DNA of 8,801 bases from Oscillospiraceae bacterium (GTDB lineage Bacteria; Bacillota; Clostridia; Oscillospirales; Oscillospiraceae), in the NCBI GenBank assembly GCA_031260745.1, contig JAISKY010000032.1, positions 1-8,801 of the forward strand, written 5' to 3'. The first letter of the stretch is position 1, and each line of letters begins with the position of its first letter. The notes below the pieces were generated by a model. The model saw only the letters and a list, made by a program, of their open reading frames with translations. It ran no database searches and was not told the DNA's origin. Shown piece after piece: positions 1 to 5,342 of this stretch. A program made the position numbers and the translations under genes.

Positions 1-351
1 CTTGCGGTATGGGAAAACACCCGTAACCCTACGGGTTCGATAGTAAGCGCGTTATTGGCGGGTTCAGCGGCTTTAGTGTTCGCGGCTTTGGTAGTTAAAT
101 GGGCGCTGACTTTGCAAGAGGCGGGAAATATGGACCCGCGAAACGCGATTGCAAGATTGGCTACCGTATACATACCGGTTCCCCCGAAACGCTCAATTAC
201 CGGACGGGTTACGCTGATGTTTCAGGAGCGTTTTGTGGAGATGGACGCGGTAACGGACAACGAGGAAACCCTCAAAACCGGCGAAACCGTACAAGTCGTA
301 GGACTTCAGGGCGGAGCAACATTAGTAGTCAAGCCGGTGCGGAAAGAATAA
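1..351 (+). CDS. NfeD-like membrane protein, C-terminal part (5' end outside window)
   Basis: The frame is open from the first base to TAA at 349-351, giving 116 residues of a protein that begins upstream. A hydrophobic span at about residues 18-36 (SALLAGSAALVF... to ...VKWAL) is a membrane helix. A charged linker follows, then a C-terminal segment of about 50 residues, beginning GRVTLMFQERF and ending ATLVVKP. It has the G-x-V...DAV...L-x-x-G-x-x-V-x-V pattern of the small OB-fold domain of NfeD-like proteins. In that family (for example YuaF of Bacillus subtilis) the gene sits directly beside a flotillin, and the protein acts as a membrane partner of flotillin assemblies. Here the flotillin starts 35 bp downstream with no terminator between, so the two are very probably one operon. 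The family call leans on this neighbour as much as on the weak sequence pattern. Confidence 0.7.
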   Translation, partial: LAVWENTRNPTGSIVSALLAGSAALVFAALVVKWALTLQEAGNMDPRNAIARLATVYIPVPPKRSITGRVTLMFQERFVEMDAVTDNEETLKTGETVQVVGLQGGATLVVKPVRKE

Positions 352-386
352 CGGTCAAAACCAATAAAAAAAAGGAGATTTGATAA

Positions 387-1805
387 ATGCAAACATCAAC
401 ACTGGTTCTAATATGCGTCATAGCGTTATTCGTGCTGACAATGTTTATCGTCGTACTGTCGAGATACCGCAAATGTCCGTCGGACAAAGTAATGGTAATC
501 TACGGTAAGGTCGGCACTAACCCGGACGGCAGTCCGCGAAGCTCACGGTGTATTCACGGCGGAGCCGCGTTTATTTGGCCTGTGATTCAGTCGTTTTCGT
601 ATCTGGAACTTACGCCGATGACTATCAACGTAGACCTGACTAACGCGCTGTCGCACCAGAACATTCGCGTTGATATTCCGTCAAGGTTCACCGTTGGTAT
701 TTCCACGGAGCCGGGCGTAATGCAGAATGCCGCCGAACGTCTGCTGGGGCTGAAAACTCAGGAAATTCAGGAACTCGCGAAAGATATTATGTTCGGACAA
801 CTGCGTTTGGTCATCGCGACGATGGACATTGAGGAAATCAACACCGACCGCGACAAATTCCTTGAAGCGGTCGCTCACAACGTCGAAACTGAACTGAAGA
901 AAATCGGACTTAGGTTGATTAACGTCAACGTAACAGACATAACGGACGAAAGCGGTTACATTAACGCGTTAGGTAAAGAAGCCGCGGCTAAGGCAATTAA
1001 CGACGCTAAGCAAAGCGTCGCGGAAAAGACCCGCGACGGTGAATCCGGAGCGGCGGCGGCGATTCGCGACCAGCGTGTCGCGGTTTCATCGGCGGACGCT
1101 ACGGCGGTAGAGGGCGAGAACCGCGCAAAAGTAACAATCGCGCAATCGGACGCAACACGCCGCGAACAAGAAGCTGAGGCCCAGCGTCGCGCTACCGCGG
1201 CGGAGCAAACGGCTCAGGCTAAGGCTAACGAGGAAGCGTACGCGGCTCAGAGAGCGGCGGAGTTGGCTCGCGCGGACCGTGAACAGGCAACTCAACAGGC
1301 GGATATTATCGTTAAAGCGAAAATCTCTAAGGAGCGTATCGAGCTTGAAGCTGAAGCTCAGGCGGAACAATTCCGCAGACTCGCGAAAGGTGAAGCCGAC
1401 GCGATTTACGCAAAAATGGAAGCGGAGGCTCGCGGTAATCTAGAGATTCTGCAAAAACAGGCGGAGGGCTTCGCGAAGCTCGTAGAAGCCGCTAACGGCG
1501 ACCCTCAATCGGCGGTTCAGTTTATTATCGCCGGAAAAATTGAGGAACTCGTCAAGATTCAGGTTGAGGCTATCAAGAATCTGAATATCGACAAGATAAC
1601 GGTTTGGGATTCGATGAGCGGCGAGGGCGGCAGTCCGACGACCTCCAACTTTTTGGCGGGTATGATGAAGTCGATTCCTCCTTTGAACGAGATGTTCAAA
1701 ATCGCGGGGATGCAAATTCCGGAATTTTTAGGCAAAGAAGTGGACGGTGAAGTTCCGGCGGCAAACTCCGAGCCTGCCGCGCCGGAATCTACGGAAAACA
1801 GTTAA
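387..1805 (+). CDS. floT: flotillin-family protein (SPFH/band 7 domain)
   Basis: A complete 472-residue protein. Residues 5-25 form one N-terminal hydrophobic segment that inserts into or spans the membrane. An SPFH/band-7 region follows at about 30-190 (DKVMVIYGKVG near 33-43, then the IRVDIPSRFTVGI stretch at 93-105). A long Ala/Glu/Gln/Arg-rich coiled coil at about 195-365 carries the repeated EA pairs typical of flotillins. A C-terminal oligomerisation region and a short acidic Ala/Pro-rich tail (about 450-472) complete it. Length matches bacterial flotillins (about 470-510). These proteins scaffold ordered membrane microdomains and affect membrane fluidity and the assembly of membrane complexes. 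The ATG at 387 is preceded by AAAGGAG at 371-377 with a 9-base spacer, which fixes the start. It follows an NfeD-like gene, the expected partner, and ends just before a strong hairpin. No frameshift or missing section is seen. Confidence 0.93.
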   Translation: MQTSTLVLICVIALFVLTMFIVVLSRYRKCPSDKVMVIYGKVGTNPDGSPRSSRCIHGGAAFIWPVIQSFSYLELTPMTINVDLTNALSHQNIRVDIPSRFTVGISTEPGVMQNAAERLLGLKTQEIQELAKDIMFGQLRLVIATMDIEEINTDRDKFLEAVAHNVETELKKIGLRLINVNVTDITDESGYINALGKEAAAKAINDAKQSVAEKTRDGESGAAAAIRDQRVAVSSADATAVEGENRAKVTIAQSDATRREQEAEAQRRATAAEQTAQAKANEEAYAAQRAAELARADREQATQQADIIVKAKISKERIELEAEAQAEQFRRLAKGEADAIYAKMEAEARGNLEILQKQAEGFAKLVEAANGDPQSAVQFIIAGKIEELVKIQVEAIKNLNIDKITVWDSMSGEGGSPTTSNFLAGMMKSIPPLNEMFKIAGMQIPEFLGKEVDGEVPAANSEPAAPESTENS

Positions 1806-1824
1806 TAGACGCTCGAATATAAAT

Positions 1825-1857
1825 AAACCCGCGAAACCTTAAAGGTTTCGCGGGTTT
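1825..1857. terminator. bidirectional intrinsic terminator between convergent genes
   Basis: A perfect 16-bp inverted repeat, left arm 1825-1840 (AAACCCGCGAAACCTT) and right arm 1842-1857, with one base between them; in RNA the innermost pairs would open as a loop. The arms begin with AAA and end with TTT, so a short U run follows the hairpin on either strand. The U tract is short for a classical terminator, especially on the plus strand. Its place 19 bp after the flotillin stop and 21 bp before the convergent pfp stop suggests that it serves both transcripts. Confidence 0.85.
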
Positions 1858-1878
1858 GCTGATTGAACGCGGAACTAC

Positions 1879-3108
1879 TCACGCTTTTACGCGTTTCAGG
1901 TTGGTGAAGCGCGGAAGTGAGTTAACCAACGGACGGTCAGGCTCACCCTGAATCAGCGGTAAAGCGTAGTCGATAAAGCCGTCGGTAATGCCGCCGTCGG
2001 TAATCCACTCCGCCGGAACGGGCTTCTCCGCGTTAGCGGACAAAGTCAGCGGAATCAGCTTGGTTTTGGAGGTGTAGCCGCCCTCGCGAGTACACTCGAA
2101 CGCGACCATTTTTCCGGTTTCGCCGTTGACGGCGGCGTTGACCGCGACCGAACCCGCAAGTAAGGCCTCGTCAATGTCAGTTTTGGACGCGCAGTGAGCG
2201 GCGCACCGCTGTAATAGCGACAACTCGATTGCTCTGACTTTCGCGTCGGTACATTTTTGGAGTTTTGCCGCAAGCAATGATGCGACTCCGCCAAGTTGTA
2301 CGTGACCGAACGAATCGACGAAGCCGTCGCCGGATTCCGCCTCGGCTTCGATTGCCAATTTGCCGGATTTGCCGCGTATGCCCTCGGAAACCGCGACAAG
2401 CAGCCCGCCCTGAGCTTCGTACTCGTCGGCGGCGCGTTCAAGGAACGCGTTCATCTCGAACGGAGTTTCCGGCAGATAAATTAAGTCGGGACCTTCGCCA
2501 AATTTACTCGCGAGCGCGGATGCGGCGGTAAGCCACCCGGCGTTACGTCCCATTATCTCGACGACCGTGATTGTGCGCTTGTCGTACACACGGCAATCCT
2601 TATAGACCTCCAGCATTGAAGTCGCGATAAACTTCGCGGCGGAGCCGTAACCCGGACAGTGGTCGGTTCCGTTAAGGTCGTTGTCGATTGTCTTTGGAAT
2701 CCCCATAACGCGGCAATCATAGCTGACCTTTGAGAAATAGCGGCTGACTTTCTCACAGGTGTCCATTGAGTCATTGCCGCCGATGTAGAAGAAATAGCGC
2801 ACATCGTACTTTTTGAAAATCGCCAGCAGCTTCTCAAACTCTTTCGGGTCGGAGTCCGGGTCTTTCAGTTTATAGCGGCAGCTTCCAAGCGCGGACGACG
2901 GAGTAAACGGCAAAAGTTCAAGCTCCGCGACGTCCTCTTTGCCAAGGTCGTACAGGTCGTCGCTAAGCACTCCCGCGATACCGTGGTGAGCGCCCAGAAC
3001 GCGCGTAATTTTTGGACTGTCAAGCGCCGCTTTGACTGCTCCGTAAAGGCTCGCGTTGATAACGGCGGTCGGCCCGCCGGATTGTCCTATAATACAAGTT
3101 CCGGTCAT
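1879..3108 (-). CDS. pfp: 6-phosphofructokinase, probably PPi-dependent
   Basis: 409 residues of the PfkA superfamily. The enzyme phosphorylates fructose 6-phosphate to fructose 1,6-bisphosphate in glycolysis, in the cytosol; PPi-using forms are reversible. Visible motifs in order: GQSGGPTAVIN (8-18, phosphoryl-donor loop), GGNDS (110-114), PKTIDND (138-144, catalytic region) and MGRNAGW (186-192, sugar phosphate binding). Asp at 113 and Lys at 139 stand where ATP-dependent enzymes usually carry Gly and Gly; this Asp/Lys pair is the accepted marker of the PPi-dependent clade. Asn replaces the Asp that usually precedes it (GGND rather than GGDD). Length is in the range of the long bacterial PPi forms (about 400-420). 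The ATG has GGAGGT (3118-3123 on the plus strand) with a 9-base spacer. The gene lies 24 bp after a methyltransferase on the same strand and is probably co-transcribed, with a possible weak promoter of its own. Donor preference is inferred. Confidence 0.93.
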   Translation of the reverse strand: MTGTCIIGQSGGPTAVINASLYGAVKAALDSPKITRVLGAHHGIAGVLSDDLYDLGKEDVAELELLPFTPSSALGSCRYKLKDPDSDPKEFEKLLAIFKKYDVRYFFYIGGNDSMDTCEKVSRYFSKVSYDCRVMGIPKTIDNDLNGTDHCPGYGSAAKFIATSMLEVYKDCRVYDKRTITVVEIMGRNAGWLTAASALASKFGEGPDLIYLPETPFEMNAFLERAADEYEAQGGLLVAVSEGIRGKSGKLAIEAEAESGDGFVDSFGHVQLGGVASLLAAKLQKCTDAKVRAIELSLLQRCAAHCASKTDIDEALLAGSVAVNAAVNGETGKMVAFECTREGGYTSKTKLIPLTLSANAEKPVPAEWITDGGITDGFIDYALPLIQGEPDRPLVNSLPRFTNLKRVKA

Positions 3109-3131
3109 TATATATGTACCTCCAAAAGTTA

Positions 3132-3161
3132 ATTATACCTTGCTGTAGACATTTGTGATAA
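3132..3161 (-). promoter_or_regulatory. possible weak promoter for pfp
   Basis: Read on the minus strand, TTATCA (3156-3161) is followed by 18 bases and a perfect TATAAT (3132-3137). The -10 overlaps the TAA stop of the methyltransferase gene. A start near 3125 would leave a short leader carrying the GGAGGT of pfp. The -35 matches the consensus at only 4 of 6 positions and A/T-rich matches arise easily, so this is a candidate for extra pfp expression independent of the methyltransferase. Confidence 0.35.
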
Positions 3162-3831
3162 AATCCAGGGTAATTATTCCGTCGGTGTTTTCGCTGTCGA
3201 AAAAACCGTTGTACCCGGCGACAGCGCTTTCGTAGTCCGCGTCGCCGGGATTAGGCGAGTTGGAGTGCGACAGCCTGTAGGCTACGTAACCGTCGCGGTC
3301 GTAGCTTGTAGAGTTCGGGAACGACGCTCTAAGCATTTCGCCGTTAAAGAACGCGCTCGCAAGCCGCTCGCGGTCTGACGAGTTGTAGACGCTCTCGCGG
3401 TGGTGATAGTCGTGTTGGTTGTAGACTATGATAATTTGCCCGCCGGGGCGAAGTACGCGTTCACACTCGCGGCGGAACGCATTCGCGTAGAACCAGTGGA
3501 ACGCTTGAGCGCAAATCACCGCGTCAACGCTGTTGTCGGGAAGTCCGGTAACTTCCGCGCCGCCGTTAATGACCTCGGCGTTCGGGAACGGCGCTAAAAC
3601 GGCAATAAGTTTGGAGCGCATATCGCTGTTAGGCTCGACCGCGTAAAGTCTGCTGACGCGAGGAGCGAGAAGTTCCGAGAGTTTCCCCGTTCCCGCTCCG
3701 ATGTCAGCGAACGAGGGGTTAGGCGGAGCGAGCCGGCTTAGTATGTAGTCAATCGCGTTCGCGGCGTAACCGGGACGCGCTTTCTCGTAGACGTCGGCAA
3801 GCCCCGTAAATCTGTCAAAATTATTATTCAT
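3133..3831 (-). CDS. class I SAM-dependent methyltransferase, substrate unknown
   Basis: 232 residues from the ATG at 3831. The N terminus (FDRFTGLADVYEKARPGY) is typical of small Methyltransf_11-type enzymes. Motif I is DIGAGTG at 43-49, which binds S-adenosylmethionine. The acidic ribose-binding residue is Glu66 in AVEPN. The post-II region reads VDAVICAQAFHWF (102-114), and RVLRPGG (125-131) is the usual motif following it. The FHWF signature is common in this subgroup, but no methyl acceptor can be assigned. The C-terminal third is poorly conserved to my eye. Start choice: the open frame extends to a TTG at 3867, but those 12 extra codons lie exactly on a good promoter (-35 to -10), so the ATG is preferred. 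No Shine-Dalgarno precedes it. pfp follows after 24 bp in the same direction. Confidence 0.88.
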   Translation of the reverse strand: MNNNFDRFTGLADVYEKARPGYAANAIDYILSRLAPPNPSFADIGAGTGKLSELLAPRVSRLYAVEPNSDMRSKLIAVLAPFPNAEVINGGAEVTGLPDNSVDAVICAQAFHWFYANAFRRECERVLRPGGQIIIVYNQHDYHHRESVYNSSDRERLASAFFNGEMLRASFPNSTSYDRDGYVAYRLSHSNSPNPGDADYESAVAGYNGFFDSENTDGIITLDFITNVYSKV

Positions 3832-3838
3832 ATTTATT

Positions 3839-3867
3839 ATTATACCGCAGTACGGGCAAAAATGCAA
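3839..3867 (-). promoter_or_regulatory. sigma-A-type promoter giving a probably leaderless methyltransferase mRNA
   Basis: On the minus strand, TTGCAT (3862-3867), a 17-base spacer and a perfect TATAAT (3839-3844). Only 7 bases separate the -10 box from the A of the methyltransferase ATG at 3831, so the expected transcription start falls on or within a base or two of the start codon. The minus-strand promoter lies back to back with the hydrolase promoter; the two -35 boxes are 27 bp apart. Confidence 0.75.
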
Positions 3868-3894
3868 GTATGTTTTTTTGCGTAGCGAAGCGGC

Positions 3895-3923
3895 TTGACT
3901 TTTCTCGCGTACGGTGTTATAAT
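3895..3923 (+). promoter_or_regulatory. sigma-A-type promoter of the metallo-hydrolase gene
   Basis: TTGACT (3895-3900), a 17-base spacer and TATAAT (3918-3923), with TG at the extended -10 position (GGTGT before the box). Transcription should begin near 3930, leaving a leader of about 25 bases before the ATG at 3955. It is divergent to the methyltransferase promoter. Confidence 0.85.
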
Positions 3924-3954
3924 TTTCATATTACCTGTAAAGTGAGATACCGCT

Positions 3955-4767
3955 ATGAAATTGCGCGTTTTGAATTGTGGTTCTATGTACGTTGACGAGT
4001 CCTCGCTGGTCGCGGGTATACGCAACGCGACTTTTCGTAATCAAAATCCGGTTGCCGAGTGGGTCGAAATCCCGGTATGCGCGTTTCTGATAGAAACGTC
4101 CGGCGGTCTAATCCTGTACGACACGGGTTGTCACGAGCGCGAGGCGAATCTGCCGCCTGACGCGGATACTCCCTCTCCGTATGTGTTTAAGCCGGAACAG
4201 CTTCTCCCGAATCGGCTTGAGGAACTCGGAGTTTCCCCCGGCGGCATCGGGAGCGTCGTTGTGTCGCATTTACACTGCGACCACGCGGGCTATCTGCATT
4301 TATTCGGGGATTCGGAAGTCGTCGTCAGCGACTCGGAGTTCACCGGAGCAATGCGGCTGTACGGTTTGCGCGGGTTTGGAGCGGGTCCGTACAAAACGGA
4401 GGACTTCGACGCGTTTTTAAGCTCCGTGTCAAACTGGCGGTTGATTGGTTCCGGCGAATTGGAGTACGAGCTTTATCCGGGAGTAACTGCGGTAAACTTC
4501 GGACCGGGTCACGCGTTCGGAATGACGGGACTGTTAGTGGAACTTCCGAAATCCGGAAATTTCCTGTTATGCTCGGACGCGCTGTACCGCTCAGATAACC
4601 TTGGACCTCCGGTAAAGCCGCCCGGATTGGTCTATGACTCGCTGGGTTATATCGCGTCGGCGGATTTTATAGCGAGGTACGCGAAAAAGCATAAGGCAAA
4701 AATAATATTCGGACACGACTCGCGCCAGTTTGAGCGGTTACTAAGCTCCGGCGGCGTATTTGAGTGA
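3955..4767 (+). CDS. metallo-beta-lactamase-fold hydrolase, AHL-lactonase-like family
   Basis: A complete 270-residue protein with the metal site of this fold: HLHCDH at 105-110 (His105, His107, Asp109, His110), His186 in GPGHAFG, the bridging Asp208 in CSDALY, and His254 in FGHDSRQF. Tyr211, three residues after Asp208 (D-x-x-Y), matches the conserved active-site tyrosine of AiiA-type N-acyl homoserine lactonases, and the whole motif order fits that group; AiiA itself is about 250 residues. These enzymes bind two metals, usually zinc, and open lactone rings. Many relatives hydrolyse other esters or lactones, so true quorum-signal cleavage is not shown. No signal peptide, hence probably cytosolic. 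The ATG follows its own promoter; the ribosome site AGTGAG (3941-3946, 8-base spacer) is weak. The gene is transcribed away from the methyltransferase. Confidence 0.88.
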   Translation: MKLRVLNCGSMYVDESSLVAGIRNATFRNQNPVAEWVEIPVCAFLIETSGGLILYDTGCHEREANLPPDADTPSPYVFKPEQLLPNRLEELGVSPGGIGSVVVSHLHCDHAGYLHLFGDSEVVVSDSEFTGAMRLYGLRGFGAGPYKTEDFDAFLSSVSNWRLIGSGELEYELYPGVTAVNFGPGHAFGMTGLLVELPKSGNFLLCSDALYRSDNLGPPVKPPGLVYDSLGYIASADFIARYAKKHKAKIIFGHDSRQFERLLSSGGVFE

Positions 4768-4768
4768 G

Positions 4769-4793
4769 CCGCGTACTTATAGTGAGTATGCGG
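4769..4793 (+). terminator. hairpin immediately after the hydrolase stop codon
   Basis: Arms 4769-4779 and 4783-4793 form an 11-bp stem with two G-U pairs and a TAG loop, starting one base after the stop codon ends. No T run follows (the next bases are AATATCCCCC). It may be a 3'-end stabiliser or a non-classical terminator, since the rpsO promoter lies about 70 bp further on. Confidence 0.45.
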
Positions 4794-4861
4794 AATATCC
4801 CCCGTAGCGACGGCAATGTCAATAATCGTATTCGCTTTACCGTAAAAATATTTTTTACCCC

Positions 4862-4890
4862 TTTACAATTTGTTGAAGATGTGTTATAAT
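4862..4890 (+). promoter_or_regulatory. sigma-A-type promoter of the rpsO-pnp unit
   Basis: TTTACA (4862-4867), a 17-base spacer and TATAAT (4885-4890), with the extended -10 TGTG one base before the box. An A/T-rich inverted repeat (GTAAAAA at 4842-4848, TTTTTAC at 4852-4858) lies directly upstream of the -35, where an UP element would be. Transcription should begin near 4897, giving a leader of about 80 bases. Confidence 0.88.
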
Positions 4891-4896
4891 AAATAA

Positions 4897-4968
4897 ATTC
4901 CAACGCGCAGACAGCGGATGGGCTTCCTGACCCTGCCCTCGCGTTAGGGAATGAAATATGAAAGGAAG
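4897..4968 (+). promoter_or_regulatory. structured rpsO leader, candidate S15 autoregulatory element with pseudoknot
   Basis: The outer stem P1 pairs ATTCC-AACGCG (4897-4907) with CGCGTT (4940-4945) and GGAAT (4948-4952), with only AG bulged out. Inside it, P2 pairs GG (4916-4917) with CC (4936-4937) and GGG (4920-4922) with CCC (4931-4933), around a 2x2 internal loop. The 8-base apical loop CTTCCTGA (4923-4930) contains CTTCCT, the exact complement of the Shine-Dalgarno AGGAAG at 4963-4968. Ribosomal protein S15 is known to repress its own mRNA through varied leader structures, including a pseudoknot in Escherichia coli. The folding here is done by eye, and S15 binding is inferred. Confidence 0.6.
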
Positions 4969-4977
4969 TATTTAACT

Positions 4978-5244
4978 ATGCTGCTCAAGGAGCAAAAAAC
5001 CGCCGTAATTGAATCCAACCGCACTCACGAAACCGACACCGGTTCTCCGGAGGTTCAAATCGCGATTCTAACGGAGCGTATCAACCAGCTTACGGGACAC
5101 CTCAAAATCCATCACAAGGATAACCACTCCCGCCGAGGGCTTTTGAAGATGGTCGGTAATCGCCGTCGTCTGTTGGATTACCTTGCTAAGAAAGATGTCG
5201 AACGCTATCGCACCTTGATTGCGAAACTCGGAATCCGTAAATAA
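4978..5244 (+). CDS. rpsO: 30S ribosomal protein S15
   Basis: 88 residues, one fewer than the usual 89. It binds 16S rRNA at the helix 20/21/22 junction early in assembly of the small-subunit platform. The diagnostic stretches are DTGSPEVQIAILT (20-32), HHKDNHSRRGLL (45-56), and RRRLLDYLAKKDVERY (62-77); the protein ends in LGIRK. All are close to Bacillota S15. Start choice: the ATG at 4978 has AAAGGAAG (4961-4968) with a 9-base spacer. An in-frame ATG at 4951 would add nine residues absent from the family, lacks a spaced ribosome site and would run through the leader and Shine-Dalgarno. pnp follows 98 bp downstream, the conserved rpsO-pnp order. Confidence 0.97.
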   Translation: MLLKEQKTAVIESNRTHETDTGSPEVQIAILTERINQLTGHLKIHHKDNHSRRGLLKMVGNRRRLLDYLAKKDVERYRTLIAKLGIRK

Positions 5245-5257
5245 CTTGACGCGCCAC

Positions 5258-5285
5258 GCGGAATACGGATTTTGCCGTATTCCGC
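5258..5285 (+). terminator. perfect hairpin between rpsO and pnp
   Basis: An 11-bp perfect stem, GCGGAATACGG (5258-5268) with 5275-5285, and a 6-base loop ATTTTG, 13 bp after the rpsO stop. The bases that follow (ACAATTTCG) hold only a poor U run, so readthrough into pnp is likely. In E. coli the same interval has a partial terminator and RNase III sites through which PNPase controls its own mRNA. A similar attenuating or processing role is a reasonable inference here. A second, weaker pairing, TTTCGTT (5290-5296) with AACGAAA (5316-5322), lies nearer the pnp start. Confidence 0.6.
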
Positions 5286-5342
5286 ACAATTTCGTTATTG
5301 CACGAAAAATGTGAAAACGAAACAATCTGAAAGGAAAAACTA

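Noticed and set aside
99..383. Second plus-strand frame overlapping the NfeD-like gene
   Set aside because: Low-complexity composition rich in Gly, Arg and Asn; the overlapping frame has the membrane helix and OB-like pattern and the expected flotillin neighbour.
1086..1370. Long antisense frames inside the flotillin, pnp and pfp genes
   Set aside because: They follow from codon bias opposite conserved genes (for example Ala/Glu-rich coiled coil read backwards as Arg/Leu-rich) and have no ribosome sites or family features.
3832..3867. N-terminal extension of the methyltransferase from TTG at 3867, adding a CPYCG zinc-knuckle-like peptide
   Set aside because: The codons coincide exactly with TTGCAT-17-TATAAT, the start codon is TTG, and the family normally begins near the ATG at 3831.
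4842..4858. A/T-rich inverted repeat as a terminator of the hydrolase gene
   Set aside because: The stem is almost entirely A-T and too weak; its place just upstream of the rpsO -35 fits an UP-type element better.
4951..4977. Upstream in-frame ATG for rpsO
   Set aside because: Would add nine residues not found in S15, has no spaced ribosome site, and runs through the leader stem and the Shine-Dalgarno.
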